Of a stretch of 64,000 nucleotides of DNA, positions 9,526-19,481 are shown piece after piece; position 1 is the stretch's first letter; each line of letters opens with the position of its first letter. The notes under the pieces were generated by a model. The model was not told where the DNA came from. It saw only the letters and a program-made list of their open reading frames with translations, and made no database searches. The translations under genes and the position numbers were made by a program. Source of the DNA: Alteromonas aestuariivivens (GTDB lineage: Bacteria; Pseudomonadota; Gammaproteobacteria; Enterobacterales; Alteromonadaceae); assembly GCF_003367475.1 (NCBI RefSeq), contig NZ_QRHA01000008.1:1-64000 (forward strand). The letters are read 5' to 3'.

Positions 9526-10839
9526 ATGTCAGACACTCCATTACCCCGCCAGAAAAACCTGCGTGCTGACAGCGCGTGGATATTGTATCAGATTCTTGAA
9601 TGCGGCCGCTCATCACGGGACTGCCTCGCTCAGGTGCAGCGCCGCCACGGCCCTAGGGATAACGCCTGGATTCAGGAAATGACTATGGGTGTTTTACGGC
9701 GCCTGCCCGTATTGCAATATTGGTTACGACAGCTGCTGGACAAACCGCTTAAAGGCAAGAAGAAGATCCTTGAACACCTTATCCTGCTGGGTTTTTACCA
9801 GATAGCTTTTTCCCGCGTATCCCCTCACGCTGCAGTAGGCGAAACGGTCAATGCCGCACCCTATTTGGGTGGCGTTTCACTCAAGGGGCTGGTCAATGCG
9901 GTGCTGCGTAATTTTCAGCGTTCTGAAATTCATTTACAGCCGCTGAACGACGAACTGCTCAACAGCGGCCTACCCAAATGGCTCTACAAGCAAATTCTCG
10001 CATGCTATAACGAACAGACTGCTGAAATCGTTGAGCAAACCAATTCTGTGGCCCCCATCTGGCTTAGAGTAAACCGCCGCCAGCTGAGCCGTGAAGAATT
10101 TACTGCGGCTCTCGAACAACAAGGCTTAACCTACCAGATTCCAGAACATCATCCAGACGCAGTTCTGCTCACTTCGCGCGGGGATGTTCAGGCACTTCCG
10201 GGCTTTGCAAAGGGCTGGTTTGCAGTGCAGGACGGCGCTGCCCAACTGGCCGCTCATTATCTGGCACCAGGAGCCGGAGAGCGCATTCTGGATTGCTGTG
10301 CGGCCCCCGGAGGCAAAACCGGGCATATCATGGAACTGCAACCCGCACTTGGCGCCTGTATAGCTCTGGACAGCGATGAACATCGCCTGAAGCGCGTTAC
10401 AGAAAACATGCAGCGTCTTGGTCATCAACCGACGGTATTACACGGAGATGCCGGTCAGCCAACAGCGTGGTGGGATGGAAAGCCGTTTGACCGAATTCTG
10501 CTTGACGCCCCCTGCTCAGCTACAGGCGTAATACGTCGCCACGCCGACATTCGCTGGCTACGCAACGCGAAAGACATAGAACAACTGGTAGCAATTCAGC
10601 AAACTCTGCTGGAAACGCTGTGGCCGCTGCTCAAATCCGGCGGAACCTTGCTGTACGCAACCTGCTCGATTCTTCCCCAGGAAAACCGCCAGCAAATTTC
10701 GCAATTTCTGGCCAGGCACAACGACGCACAGCTTGACCCAATTTTGCCTGAAGAAACCCCGGAAAAGCCCGGCCGTCAGATTCTGCCCGGTGAACAACAA
10801 ATGGATGGTTTCTATTATGCGAGGCTGGTAAAGTCTTAA
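9526..10839 (+). CDS. rsmB: 16S rRNA m5C967 methyltransferase
   Basis: Methylates C967 of 16S rRNA with SAM. The 437-residue protein has an N-terminal NusB-like RNA-binding domain (about 1-140) and a C-terminal methyltransferase domain with CCAAPGGKTGH, DAPCSATG and LLYATCSI; the last two hold the two cysteines of the Sun/NOL1 family. The ATG directly follows the fmt stop codon, so translation is coupled. Confidence 0.96.
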   Translation: MSDTPLPRQKNLRADSAWILYQILECGRSSRDCLAQVQRRHGPRDNAWIQEMTMGVLRRLPVLQYWLRQLLDKPLKGKKKILEHLILLGFYQIAFSRVSPHAAVGETVNAAPYLGGVSLKGLVNAVLRNFQRSEIHLQPLNDELLNSGLPKWLYKQILACYNEQTAEIVEQTNSVAPIWLRVNRRQLSREEFTAALEQQGLTYQIPEHHPDAVLLTSRGDVQALPGFAKGWFAVQDGAAQLAAHYLAPGAGERILDCCAAPGGKTGHIMELQPALGACIALDSDEHRLKRVTENMQRLGHQPTVLHGDAGQPTAWWDGKPFDRILLDAPCSATGVIRRHADIRWLRNAKDIEQLVAIQQTLLETLWPLLKSGGTLLYATCSILPQENRQQISQFLARHNDAQLDPILPEETPEKPGRQILPGEQQMDGFYYARLVKS

Positions 10840-10868
10840 AATCTTAAGGAAAGGGCTAGTCGAACAGT

Positions 10869-12248
10869 ATGAAAATCATCATCCTAGGCGCGGGGCAAGT
10901 CGGTGGTACTCTGGCTGAAAACCTGGTGGGTGAACGAAATGAAATTACGGTAATCGACTCCGACTCCGATACGCTGAGGGCGTTACAGGATCGCCTGGAC
11001 CTGCAGGTTGTTACTGGCGTTGGATCCCACCCGGACGTTCTAAAAAAGGCCGGTGCCGAAGACGCCGACATGCTTATAGCGGTAACCAATTCCGACGAAA
11101 GCAACATGCTGGCATGCCAAGTTGCCTACAGCCTGTTCAAAACTCCGACCAAAATCGCCCGGGTGCGCAGTGAGCAGTACATCATCTATCAGGAACAGCT
11201 ATACAAACAGCAAAACATTCCTGTCGACCACATAATTGCTCCCGAACAGCTGGTTACTCAGGCCATCAAACGTCTGATTGATTACCCCGGCGCATTACAG
11301 GTGGTTGAATTTGCCGACGGAAAAGCCAGTCTGGTGGCGGTAAAGGCCTATTATGGGGGGCTTCTGGTGGGCCATGCCCTGTCGGCACTCAAAGAACACA
11401 TGCCCAATGTCGACACACGGGTTGCCGCGATTTATCGGAGAGGCCGTCCGATTCGCCCACTGGGCACCACGGTTATCGAAGCAGATGATGAGGTGTTCTT
11501 CATTGCTGCTACCAAGCACATCCGGGCAGTAATGAGTGAACTGCAGAAACTTGAATCCAGCTACAAGCGAATTATGATTGCCGGAGGAGGCCTGATAGGC
11601 GCCGGGCTGGCGAAACGTCTTGAACACAAACACAACGTTAAACTGATTGAATTCAATCCTCAGAGAGCTCAGTACCTGTCCGCACATCTAGATAAAACCA
11701 TTGTATTTTGCGGCGATGCCTCTGATCCGGAACTGCTCAGCGAAGAAAGCATTGAGCAGGTGGATGCGTTTATAGCGGTGACCAACGACGACGAAGCCAA
11801 CATCATGTCAGCCATGCTCGCCAAACGTATGGGAGCTCAAAAGGCCATGGTTCTGATCCAGCGCAGCGCTTACGTGGATTTGGTTCAGGGTGGCGAGATT
11901 GATATTGCTTTTTCTCCGCAACAGGCAACCATTTCCGCACTGCTGACCCACATACGCCGAGGCGACATAGTTAACGTGTACTCACTTCGCCGGGGAGCGG
12001 CAGAAGCTATAGAGGCCATCGCGCATGGCGATGCAAATACCTCCAAGGTTGTGGGCCGCCAAATTGGCGATATCCGGCTCCCACCCGGCACCACGATTGG
12101 TGCCATTGTGCGGGACGATCAGGTGATCATTGCTCACAGCGATACTGTAATTGAAGCCAATGACCATGTGATCTTGTTTCTGGTGGATAAAAAATACATC
12201 AACGACGTTGAAAAACTCTTTCAGCCAAGTGCCTTTTTCTTTGGTTAA
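10869..12248 (+). CDS. trkA: Trk potassium uptake regulator TrkA
   Basis: Peripheral NAD(H)-binding subunit of the Trk K+ transporter. The 459-residue protein holds two RCK units, each with a Rossmann fold: [15 protein letters not shown] at the N-terminus and [15 protein letters not shown] near residue 238. Each is followed by a TrkA-C domain. It follows rsmB by 29 bp. The membrane partner trkH lies 5 kb away on the other strand, with a separate operon between them. Confidence 0.96.
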   Translation: MKIIILGAGQVGGTLAENLVGERNEITVIDSDSDTLRALQDRLDLQVVTGVGSHPDVLKKAGAEDADMLIAVTNSDESNMLACQVAYSLFKTPTKIARVRSEQYIIYQEQLYKQQNIPVDHIIAPEQLVTQAIKRLIDYPGALQVVEFADGKASLVAVKAYYGGLLVGHALSALKEHMPNVDTRVAAIYRRGRPIRPLGTTVIEADDEVFFIAATKHIRAVMSELQKLESSYKRIMIAGGGLIGAGLAKRLEHKHNVKLIEFNPQRAQYLSAHLDKTIVFCGDASDPELLSEESIEQVDAFIAVTNDDEANIMSAMLAKRMGAQKAMVLIQRSAYVDLVQGGEIDIAFSPQQATISALLTHIRRGDIVNVYSLRRGAAEAIEAIAHGDANTSKVVGRQIGDIRLPPGTTIGAIVRDDQVIIAHSDTVIEANDHVILFLVDKKYINDVEKLFQPSAFFFG

Positions 12249-12413
12249 CCCACGGTGTTCGGTTAACACCTCCTACCTGTTTATTTTTTAATCAAAATTA
12301 TTGCAGCGCCAAAAACCTGCTGATAGCTTAAATAGCATTCCACCCTTGTCCACTTGGTCAGTTCGCCCGTCGGCCAGCACTCCACAAAAAATATAAACTT
12401 AAAAGGTTCGACT

Positions 12414-13208
12414 GTGAGCGATTACATCGACGACATTCTTGAGGTATGTAACCGTACCCGGGTGTTGAAATTGCTTGTCTCAGTAGCTGTTGCCATGGCA
12501 TTACTCGGGTAGTTCAATGACACCAAGGAACTGCTGACCTCTGCTTACGAAGAGGTAATGGCGAAGTTTACACACAAGCAACAGTATGAAGACCTAACCT
12601 TACTCAGCATAGGCAGAACCACCGATTTTGTTGAGGGCATATTTGGTCCGCCTCAGGTTATTAAGCCTTCCACCAGTAACCCTGAGGTGGTTTTTCAGTA
12701 TTACCATACCGGTAAGGCACTTCTGACTATATTCAACCACAATCAGCGGGTGGCCGGTTTTGTGGTGATCCCTCTGGTGAGAGATTTTTATCCCTCGATT
12801 CACTACATCAACCGGACGCTTGGCCAGCAAACTGTTGCCGAGCTCATTCCAGCCCAGCAGGATTTTTATTCCGACACAAACAATCTGCTTTACTACGCGG
12901 AAGCCAACACTCTTGGCAAGGAATACCTGTTTATTCAGTTAGCTGTAGGATTTGTTGAATACGGAATGAACGAGTTGGTGTGGCAGGGAGCGCGGGTTCC
13001 TGCCACAGATGTGATTAAGTCGTTGCAACGCATCAACCAACATTACCTCAGTGAAAATACGGATGCCCTGATGCTTGAACTGGAAAAGTTTCGCTCTTCC
13101 ACTCCGCCAAACTTTTTCGCCCTTACAGAACTGGACGGAAGGCTAGTGGCAGATTCCCTGCTCACCCGGGTGGAATTTCAATCGTATTTTGGAAACGTCC
13201 ATGATTAG
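12414..13208 (+). pseudogene. unknown membrane-anchored protein, split by an in-frame amber codon
   Basis: A GTG at 12414, 7 bp after AAAAGG, starts a frame with a hydrophobic segment (KLLVSVAVAMALLG). It hits TAG at 12510 after 32 codons. The same frame then continues without a break through FNDTKELL to an ATG at 12558 and runs 216 codons to 13208. The join reads as one coherent anchored protein, and TAG would be TGG (Trp) with one base change. So this is a nonsense mutation, a sequence error, or a gene translated from the internal ATG 12558 (weak GAAG ribosome site). The soluble part has no family I can name with confidence; an ETEC_3214-like match is possible but unverified. It heads an operon of envelope proteins and its end overlaps the next start by 8 bp. 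Confidence 0.6.
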
Positions 13209-14151
13209 GTTTTCTTTACCCACCGCAATACTGCTGATGAGCCTGGCCACTTGTGCTTGGGCGGTACTTCCCGACTGGATCACAGCCCCACCTCATAACG
13301 AGCATGAATTATTTGGTATTGGCGAGGGCCATAATCTGGAACAAGCGCAGAATGCCGCCCTCAAGAATATAATGGGCCAACTCCGAACACACATTTCCGG
13401 CTCCTACTCCCAGGAGCAGCAATTGGTCAATGACCAGTTTTCCGAACGCATCAATCAGTCTGTTAGCAGTTCGATAGAACAACTGCCCATTAGCCAGTAT
13501 AAAAAACTCAATAACCACCAGCAGGGCAGTTCCTTTTATGCGCTGGTTTCCGTTGAGAAGGCACTGCTTGCCGACACCCTTGCCAAACAGGTTGAGACCA
13601 ATCTGAAAAAAAGTTCGGACACAATTGATGAAAAGCAGCTGTCGGGTTCCGGTCTTGAGTGGTGGATGAAGAACCGGCAAAGTTTGCTCAGCCAGTACGC
13701 TTCAAACAACCGTTATCTGGAAATTCTCGCGCTGATGGGGGCAGAGCAGAAATCGCTGACAACCCGGCAGGCGAAACTTGGCGAAACGATCAAAGCCACC
13801 CGCGAACAGGCCTGCCTGTATGTCGCCGGACACCCTAATTCCGACCTGAGACTGGCGTTCAGAAACCAGATTGTGGAAAGTGGCATTGCTGCGGATAACC
13901 CAAACTGCCCTTACAACCTCAAGCTTGAGGACACGACTCAGGCCCGAATGCTGTTCAACCAACACACCGTCACCCTCTCGCTCAACGTTCTGCTGACCCA
14001 GAATAACCGGCCGATATCCAACCAGAATATCGTTCAAACCGGTAAATCGGTAACCAGCCAGGACATGGCAGAAAAAGCCGCATACAGCATTATTGTGGGG
14101 AGAGTCCGGCAGGAAGGCGGTGAAATTATAACTAAATTGCTGTTGCATTGA
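13201..14151 (+). CDS. secreted LPP20-like domain protein
   Basis: A 316-residue exported protein; residues 1-22 are a signal peptide (cleavage near CAWA). The mature start LPDWITAPPHNEHELFGIG, followed by an A-rich helix, is the pattern of the LPP20 lipoprotein domain, though there is no lipobox here. A second half (about 190-300) has Cys pairs and a beta-rich segment of unknown type. ATG 13201 is preferred over an upstream TTG because it directly precedes the signal peptide. Part of the envelope operon; exact function unknown. Confidence 0.7.
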   Translation: MIRFSLPTAILLMSLATCAWAVLPDWITAPPHNEHELFGIGEGHNLEQAQNAALKNIMGQLRTHISGSYSQEQQLVNDQFSERINQSVSSSIEQLPISQYKKLNNHQQGSSFYALVSVEKALLADTLAKQVETNLKKSSDTIDEKQLSGSGLEWWMKNRQSLLSQYASNNRYLEILALMGAEQKSLTTRQAKLGETIKATREQACLYVAGHPNSDLRLAFRNQIVESGIAADNPNCPYNLKLEDTTQARMLFNQHTVTLSLNVLLTQNNRPISNQNIVQTGKSVTSQDMAEKAAYSIIVGRVRQEGGEIITKLLLH

Positions 14152-14167
14152 TTCAGAGGAATAAACC

Positions 14168-15238
14168 ATGAACCTGCGATTACTAAACACCACCCTGGCT
14201 GTAACACTCTCAACCGTGCTTGTGGCCTGTATGAGCACCAGTACAAAAGTAGAAAATGTGGGTGAAATTTTATCAAACCCGGACTTCGAGGTGGAAATGG
14301 CCAAAGCAGAAATTATGCCCGCCGCCTCGGAAATGTCTGGTAAGAGAACCAAAGTTGTCGTATTGCCGGTTCGGGTGTCGGATGCCTCTGAATACGAAAT
14401 AGGAGCCAAACGCGAAATTACTGCCATGCTGGAAAACGGCTTATTGGGAGCGGGGGCGGACATTGTTGACCGCTCGCTGACGGGCAAACTGGCAGAAGAA
14501 ATCATTGCCTACGAGGCGACCGGACAATTTTCCGATGCCGGGCTGGACGTTGCGGACATCGTTATTCTGCCATCAATATCCAATGTTCAGGTTGACTCGG
14601 ACTACTCTCCACCAAGCACCTACACGGATGATGGCAAGACAAAGACCATTCCTGCACGCTGCCGTTTCGAGGGCAAGGTTTCCGGCAATATCCGGGTTTA
14701 TTCCCTGCCTGAACTGAAACTGGTCGAGGGGGTGCCGCTGAATGGAAGCACTAGTGACTACGAGGAAACGAGGCGCAGTAACTGCCCGATAAGCCAGTCA
14801 CAGGCATCCATGCTAGCAGCCAAAGCTACGAAAGATGGTGTTTCCGACATGCTGCATAAAGTCAAAAAGCACCTGAGTCAAACCGGTTACGTCAGGGAGT
14901 ACCGCAATCGTGGCGATGACCACCTGGTCTTCATCAGTATGGGTTCAGCGCAGGGCCTTAAACCCGGGCAAAAAATCCAGTTTGCCCATAAGTTCAGGTT
15001 TCATGACGAGTACACCAATACCACCACCATTACACTGGCCCCCTACGACTTTTCCGGCATAGTTTCAGACTACATTCAGGCTGGCAGCGCATGGGTCATC
15101 GTCGAACCGGAAGCACTCAATCAACTCAAACAAGGTGATATTGCCAAAACTCATTTCGAAGCAAATTCATCAATCACCCTAACAGATACTATTGAAGACT
15201 CCGCGAACTTAATTATGGGTCTTCTCTCAGACAACTAA
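14168..15238 (+). CDS. lipoprotein with CsgG/TolB-like and FlgT-like regions
   Basis: A 356-residue lipoprotein: signal peptide with lipobox LVAC (Cys 21). Residues about 60-200 (KVVVLPVRVSD, a DR-x-L-x-x-L turn, ADIVILPSI) have the look of a CsgG/TolB-N/LpoB-type alpha-beta domain. The C-terminal part (about 240-335: VFISMGSAQGLKPGQKI, AWVIVE) resembles the FlgT C-terminal domain. The ribosome site GAGG lies about 10 bp upstream. FlgT partners with LPP20-type proteins in the Vibrio flagellar ring, and LPP20-like genes flank this one. Yet no flagellar gene is nearby. Function is inferred as an outer-membrane scaffold. Confidence 0.6.
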   Translation: MNLRLLNTTLAVTLSTVLVACMSTSTKVENVGEILSNPDFEVEMAKAEIMPAASEMSGKRTKVVVLPVRVSDASEYEIGAKREITAMLENGLLGAGADIVDRSLTGKLAEEIIAYEATGQFSDAGLDVADIVILPSISNVQVDSDYSPPSTYTDDGKTKTIPARCRFEGKVSGNIRVYSLPELKLVEGVPLNGSTSDYEETRRSNCPISQSQASMLAAKATKDGVSDMLHKVKKHLSQTGYVREYRNRGDDHLVFISMGSAQGLKPGQKIQFAHKFRFHDEYTNTTTITLAPYDFSGIVSDYIQAGSAWVIVEPEALNQLKQGDIAKTHFEANSSITLTDTIEDSANLIMGLLSDN

Positions 15239-15252
15239 ATTGGAGCCATTAC

Positions 15253-15837
15253 ATGCGATTTTTAATTTGCTTGGTAGCTGCCTTTGCACTTTTCGGCTGC
15301 GAATCCACCGGTTCAGGTGTTTCAACCAAACAAGCCACCCTACTGGTACCGGATTGCGTATTTCCGGATGCGCCTGATACTGCGGCCCCCCTTTGGGTGT
15401 GTGATGTTCCGGTAGAGGGCTATGCCCTTACCTCTGTGGGCTATTCCGAAAAGCGCCCTACGCTTTCCATGACCACCGAATCGGCAGCCACCGATGCCAG
15501 AAATAAAATGTCAGCTTATTTTGCTGCAGAAGTAGCCCAGCTGTTCCAAGAGGTGCAAAAGTCGATTGAAAGCGAGTCCACCTCCGAGTTTTCGGTTGAT
15601 ACCGATATGGTCAGACAATCAGTGAACAGCATGACCCTGTTTGGCACCAAGGTTGTGCGCAGCCTCGCTTCACCGAACGGCGGACACTACGTCGTTGTGG
15701 CCATGGACGATCAAACCTACAAAAGTAACACCGAGAAGGTATTTGCAGCGCTCTCTGACGAAAACGCAATGATGAAACAAATGTTTGAGAATGAGACAGC
15801 CCGTGAGCGGTTGATGGGTAAAATCGGGGCTCCGTAG
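15253..15837 (+). CDS. LPP20-like outer-membrane lipoprotein
   Basis: A 194-residue lipoprotein: signal peptide with lipobox LFGC (Cys 16). The mature part has APLWVC, VGYSEKR and an A-rich helix ESAATDARNKM, the core of the LPP20 family (as in FlgP), then a beta strand HYVVVAMD. Four cysteines after the lipobox could form disulfides. It follows the previous lipoprotein by 14 bp and ends one base before the transglycosylase ATG, so translation is probably coupled. Confidence 0.68.
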   Translation: MRFLICLVAAFALFGCESTGSGVSTKQATLLVPDCVFPDAPDTAAPLWVCDVPVEGYALTSVGYSEKRPTLSMTTESAATDARNKMSAYFAAEVAQLFQEVQKSIESESTSEFSVDTDMVRQSVNSMTLFGTKVVRSLASPNGGHYVVVAMDDQTYKSNTEKVFAALSDENAMMKQMFENETARERLMGKIGAP

Positions 15838-15838
15838 A

Positions 15839-17206
15839 ATGAAGCAGCCTATTCTGGTCAGATTTTACGCGAGGCTTCCACTGCGCTTGTCGTTGTGGAA
15901 GCTCGTTTCCGCACTCGCTTTAAGCCTGTGGGCAATACCTTTCGCAGTGTCACAGCAATCTGTCACCCTCACCGAGCAAGAACAAGCGTTTAAGGCACGC
16001 TATCAAGCCCAGTTCGAGGCCTTCAAAGCTCAGCGCGTGAGGGAGTTCACTGAGTTTAAACTGGCCTACAACCAGCGACTTTCGGCTTATCGCCAGAAGC
16101 TACTGATGCAGTGGGGTGAAGTGGAAGTGTCTGACACTGAGAAGGTGGTTCTGTACACGGAGCCTGAGGTAAAAACCGTTGTCGACTTTGAAAGTCAGAC
16201 TGTCGTTGTAAGCATATTGCATCAGAGTGATACCCCTCCCTCTGCTGAACAGGTGGTCCATGCGCTGAAGTCAACAAATACTCTGGCCAACGCTGAAACC
16301 AACACGGGTATTCTTGATTCATTTTCCGCTCAACCTGCAGCTAACCTCGCCTTTAAGGATTTGGTCAACCGGGCTGAAATCAGCAGAGTCAAACCTGAAA
16401 TCAATGACCAGGACCTCGAAGAGGAACTGCAATATATGGAAGCTTTGTCGGCTCAGGATAACCAGCAAATTGATATTCTGACGCAGGACCTTCCTGTGAA
16501 TGAACCCATAATTGAAAACGCCAAAGCGGTACTGGGAACATCCAAAGAAACCATGAAAAAGAGCATAACGGCTCAGGTTGAGTCCAATCAGGAAGCCCCT
16601 GAACAACTTACCAACAAAAGTATCACACGTTTCAAAATTCCAATTCAGTCAAAAAGTAGTGATCAACGGCTGAATAGTGTGCGCCGCTATGTCTACCAAA
16701 ACGCCGAAAAGTGGAAGCTGCCCCCCGAACTTATCGTGGCCGTGATCCATACCGAAAGCAGCTTCAACCCTTTAGCAGAATCTCATATTCCAGCCTACGG
16801 GCTGATGCAGATTGTGCCTACGTCAGCCGGCATTGATATTAACGATTATCTGAACAAAAAGCGCATGCCTATGGACAAAGACCTGCTGTTCAAACCCGAC
16901 GAAAATGTACTGGCAGGCAGTACTTACCTCTATTTACTGAATAATCGTTACCTTAAAAACCTGTCTGACAGCCAATCCCGGCTTTATTGTGTGATAGCGG
17001 CGTACAACACCGGCGTGGGCAATGTCGCGCGAGCGCTGAGCGAGGGTGAGAACAAAAAATTGACTGCCGAACTGGTAGAAAAAATCAACGCCATGCCGAG
17101 TGAAGACGTCTATCAGGCACTCATAGAGCACCTGCCCTACGAAGAAACCCGGCGTTATCTGGAAAAAGTCACCACCAGAATGACAGAATACAAACCTTTA
17201 ATTTAA
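15839..17206 (+). CDS. MltC-like lytic murein transglycosylase
   Basis: A 455-residue exported protein. A hydrophobic stretch near residues 20-38 acts as signal or anchor; the region to about 270 is rich in Q, E and coiled segments and replaces the usual MltC N-terminal domain. The SLT catalytic domain (about 285-445) is intact: TESSFNP with the catalytic glutamate, AYGLMQIVP and AAYNTGVGN. These cut the glycan between MurNAc and GlcNAc, leaving 1,6-anhydro ends. C-terminal RRYLEKV also matches MltC. No lipobox was seen. Last gene of the envelope operon, 5 bp from convergent trkH. Confidence 0.82.
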   Translation: MKQPILVRFYARLPLRLSLWKLVSALALSLWAIPFAVSQQSVTLTEQEQAFKARYQAQFEAFKAQRVREFTEFKLAYNQRLSAYRQKLLMQWGEVEVSDTEKVVLYTEPEVKTVVDFESQTVVVSILHQSDTPPSAEQVVHALKSTNTLANAETNTGILDSFSAQPAANLAFKDLVNRAEISRVKPEINDQDLEEELQYMEALSAQDNQQIDILTQDLPVNEPIIENAKAVLGTSKETMKKSITAQVESNQEAPEQLTNKSITRFKIPIQSKSSDQRLNSVRRYVYQNAEKWKLPPELIVAVIHTESSFNPLAESHIPAYGLMQIVPTSAGIDINDYLNKKRMPMDKDLLFKPDENVLAGSTYLYLLNNRYLKNLSDSQSRLYCVIAAYNTGVGNVARALSEGENKKLTAELVEKINAMPSEDVYQALIEHLPYEETRRYLEKVTTRMTEYKPLI

Positions 17207-17211
17207 GTAAC

Positions 17212-18663
17212 TTAGCTGCGCCAGAACGTGGGTGAAAACAATACCAGCAAGGAAAAGACTTCCAGACGACCAAACAGCATGGCCAGTACCAGCAACCACT
17301 TTCCGGTATCCGATACTTCGGCATAAGTACCCGCAACACTTCCCAGCCCCGGCCCCAGGTTGTTCAGGGTCGCAGCGGTTGCGGTAAAAGCTGAAATGTT
17401 GTCCAGACCTGTGGCGATCATTCCAATCATTATTACAACAAAAACAATGGCATAAGCTGAAAAGAAGCCCCAGACCGCCTCGACAACCCGGTCAGGCATC
17501 GCCCGCTCGCCCAGTTTTACGGAATACACCGCTTTGGGGTGAATAAGCCTGTCTATCTCGCGCTTGCCCTGCAAGAAAAGCAGGAATACCCGGATAACCT
17601 TTAAGCCTCCACCGGTGGAGCCTGCACACCCTCCAATGAAAGATGCAAATATCAACATGATCGGCAGAAAAGACGGCCAGGATGAAAAATCGGTGGTCGC
17701 AAATCCTGCAGTTGTACTGATGGAAACCGCCTGAATCATAGCTTGGTCCAATGCTTCTTCGGCAGAAGTGTAGTAACCGGTTAGTACCAGCACTAAAAAG
17801 CAGATCAGGATCAGAAAAAACTGAATAAACAAAAAGGCTTTGAATTCCGGATCCTGCCAGTATCCCCGCGCTGTTCTTGACGTGGCTGCAGCATAGTGAA
17901 GGGAAAAGTTAAGCGCTGCTATCAACAAAAACACCGAGCAAACGGCATTCACCATGGGGCTGTTAAAATGCCCCAGGCTGGCGTCATAGGTGGAAAAACC
18001 ACCAATTGCGATAGTGGAAAAAGAATGGCAGATTGCGTCAAACCAATTCATTCCCGCAACCCAGTAGGCCAGCGTACAGGCTGTGGTCAGCGACAGATAA
18101 ATGTACCAGAGGTGTTTGGCCGTATCAGCAATACGCGGAGTCATCTTCGAATCTTTCACCGGGCCAGGCGTTTCCGCGCGGTACAACTGCATTCCCCCTA
18201 CCCCAAGGATAGGCAAAATGGCCACCGCCAGCACGATTATTCCCATGCCACCCAGCCACTGGAGTTGCTGGCGGTAGAATTGAATTGAATGGGGCAGAAA
18301 TTCGATACCTTCAATGACGGTGGCACCGGTTGTAGTAAGCCCGGAGAAAGCTTCAAAAAACGCGTCAGTAATAGTCATGCTGGGCTGCTCAAGCAGCACG
18401 AAGGGAATAGCACCGAAGCTGGCAAGAACAGTCCAGAACAGAACAACGATCAGAAACCCCTCTTTCGCGCGCAAATCCTTTCTCTGACCGCGATTGGGAT
18501 ACCAGCATCCGATACCGGTTAACACACACAAAATGAATGCCAGTATAAATGGTAAACCACTGCCATCCTGGTAAATCAGGGAGACCACCGCAGGTGGGAT
18601 CATGGTTACACTGAATAGCGCAATCAGTAATCCCAGGATTCGTACAATCGCACGGTAGTGCAT
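17212..18663 (-). CDS. trkH: Trk potassium uptake channel subunit TrkH
   Basis: Inner-membrane K+ translocating subunit working with TrkA. The 483-residue protein has about ten hydrophobic segments arranged as four M1-P-M2 repeats with filter-like glycine turns (TTTGATV, TIAIGGFST, STTAGFATT, TLNNLGPG) and the conserved GGCAGSTGGG segment. Length and the C-terminal GRLEVFSLLVLF match TrkH. Its own promoter must lie in the 164-bp gap to elbB (18664-18827), where no clear hexamer pair stands out. Confidence 0.95.
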   Translation of the reverse strand: MHYRAIVRILGLLIALFSVTMIPPAVVSLIYQDGSGLPFILAFILCVLTGIGCWYPNRGQRKDLRAKEGFLIVVLFWTVLASFGAIPFVLLEQPSMTITDAFFEAFSGLTTTGATVIEGIEFLPHSIQFYRQQLQWLGGMGIIVLAVAILPILGVGGMQLYRAETPGPVKDSKMTPRIADTAKHLWYIYLSLTTACTLAYWVAGMNWFDAICHSFSTIAIGGFSTYDASLGHFNSPMVNAVCSVFLLIAALNFSLHYAAATSRTARGYWQDPEFKAFLFIQFFLILICFLVLVLTGYYTSAEEALDQAMIQAVSISTTAGFATTDFSSWPSFLPIMLIFASFIGGCAGSTGGGLKVIRVFLLFLQGKREIDRLIHPKAVYSVKLGERAMPDRVVEAVWGFFSAYAIVFVVIMIGMIATGLDNISAFTATAATLNNLGPGLGSVAGTYAEVSDTGKWLLVLAMLFGRLEVFSLLVLFSPTFWRS

Positions 18664-18827
18664 GTTCCAATTTACCTTATTCTTGTTTTTACCCCCGGTT
18701 GTAATGGCCGCCTGTGATCGAGCGTTGCCATAACCGGGATCCCTGAATTGGCTATTATGCGGCGGCTTTACGCAAAGAAAAAGACCCTAGCACGCTTTCA
18801 CCAGTATCATCAGGCTATTAACATACA

Positions 18828-19481
18828 CTATTTCAGGCTGAGCACCGTCTCAACCATCTTAGTCAGCCCTTTGTATGCCTGCAGAATATCCTCTGCCAGC
18901 ATGTACGCAGGGGTCGTTACCAGTCTGGCTTCTCTGTCGATTACCACTTCATCGACAGGGCAATCAATGTGACATGCCCCCAGCGCATTAATGCCAGCAG
19001 CGGTCCCGGCATCAGTTCCGATTGTAAGTTTCACACTGTCAGCATAAACTGCAGCAGCAAGTGCTGGGGCTATACAGGCATAACCTGCCGGTTTGTATGC
19101 ATCAGCAAAGGCTTTACAAACTCTCATTACATCCGCGTCGAAATGGCTTTCAGGCCCGTCCACGGCAAATGTACAGAGGTTTTTAGCCGCACCAAATCCA
19201 CCGGGAACGACAAGCGCATCAAACTCTTCAGCATTGCACTGTGCTAATGGTTTGATATCTCCACGTGCAATTCGGGCAGATTCTACCAGTACATTACGGA
19301 CCTCTCCCTCCACCGGCTCACCGCTTAAATGATTGATCACATGCATCTGCGGTATATCAGGAGCAAAGCACTGATAAGCAGCCCCATTCTGGCGTATTGC
19401 CAGCAGTGTAATAACGGCTTCGTGAATTTCAGTACCGTCATAAACACCACATCCACTAAGAATTACTGCGACTTTTTTCAT
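18828..19481 (-). CDS. elbB: ElbB glyoxalase-type protein (GATase1-like)
   Basis: A 217-residue member of the DJ-1/ES1/GATase1-like family. The start MKKVAVILSGCGVYDG, the VPGGFGAAKNL loop and the nucleophile-elbow-like GYACIAPA match ElbB (sigma cross-reacting protein 27A). E. coli ElbB was linked to isoprenoid output and has glyoxalase activity; the physiological substrate is not settled. Single gene facing away from polA across a 400-bp gap. Confidence 0.9.
   Translation of the reverse strand: MKKVAVILSGCGVYDGTEIHEAVITLLAIRQNGAAYQCFAPDIPQMHVINHLSGEPVEGEVRNVLVESARIARGDIKPLAQCNAEEFDALVVPGGFGAAKNLCTFAVDGPESHFDADVMRVCKAFADAYKPAGYACIAPALAAAVYADSVKLTIGTDAGTAAGINALGACHIDCPVDEVVIDREARLVTTPAYMLAEDILQAYKGLTKMVETVLSLK

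Noticed and set aside
12254..12270. Hairpin after trkA as a terminator
   Set aside because: GGTGTT/AACACC is only 6 bp and the T-rich stretch starts more than 8 bp later, so termination is doubtful.
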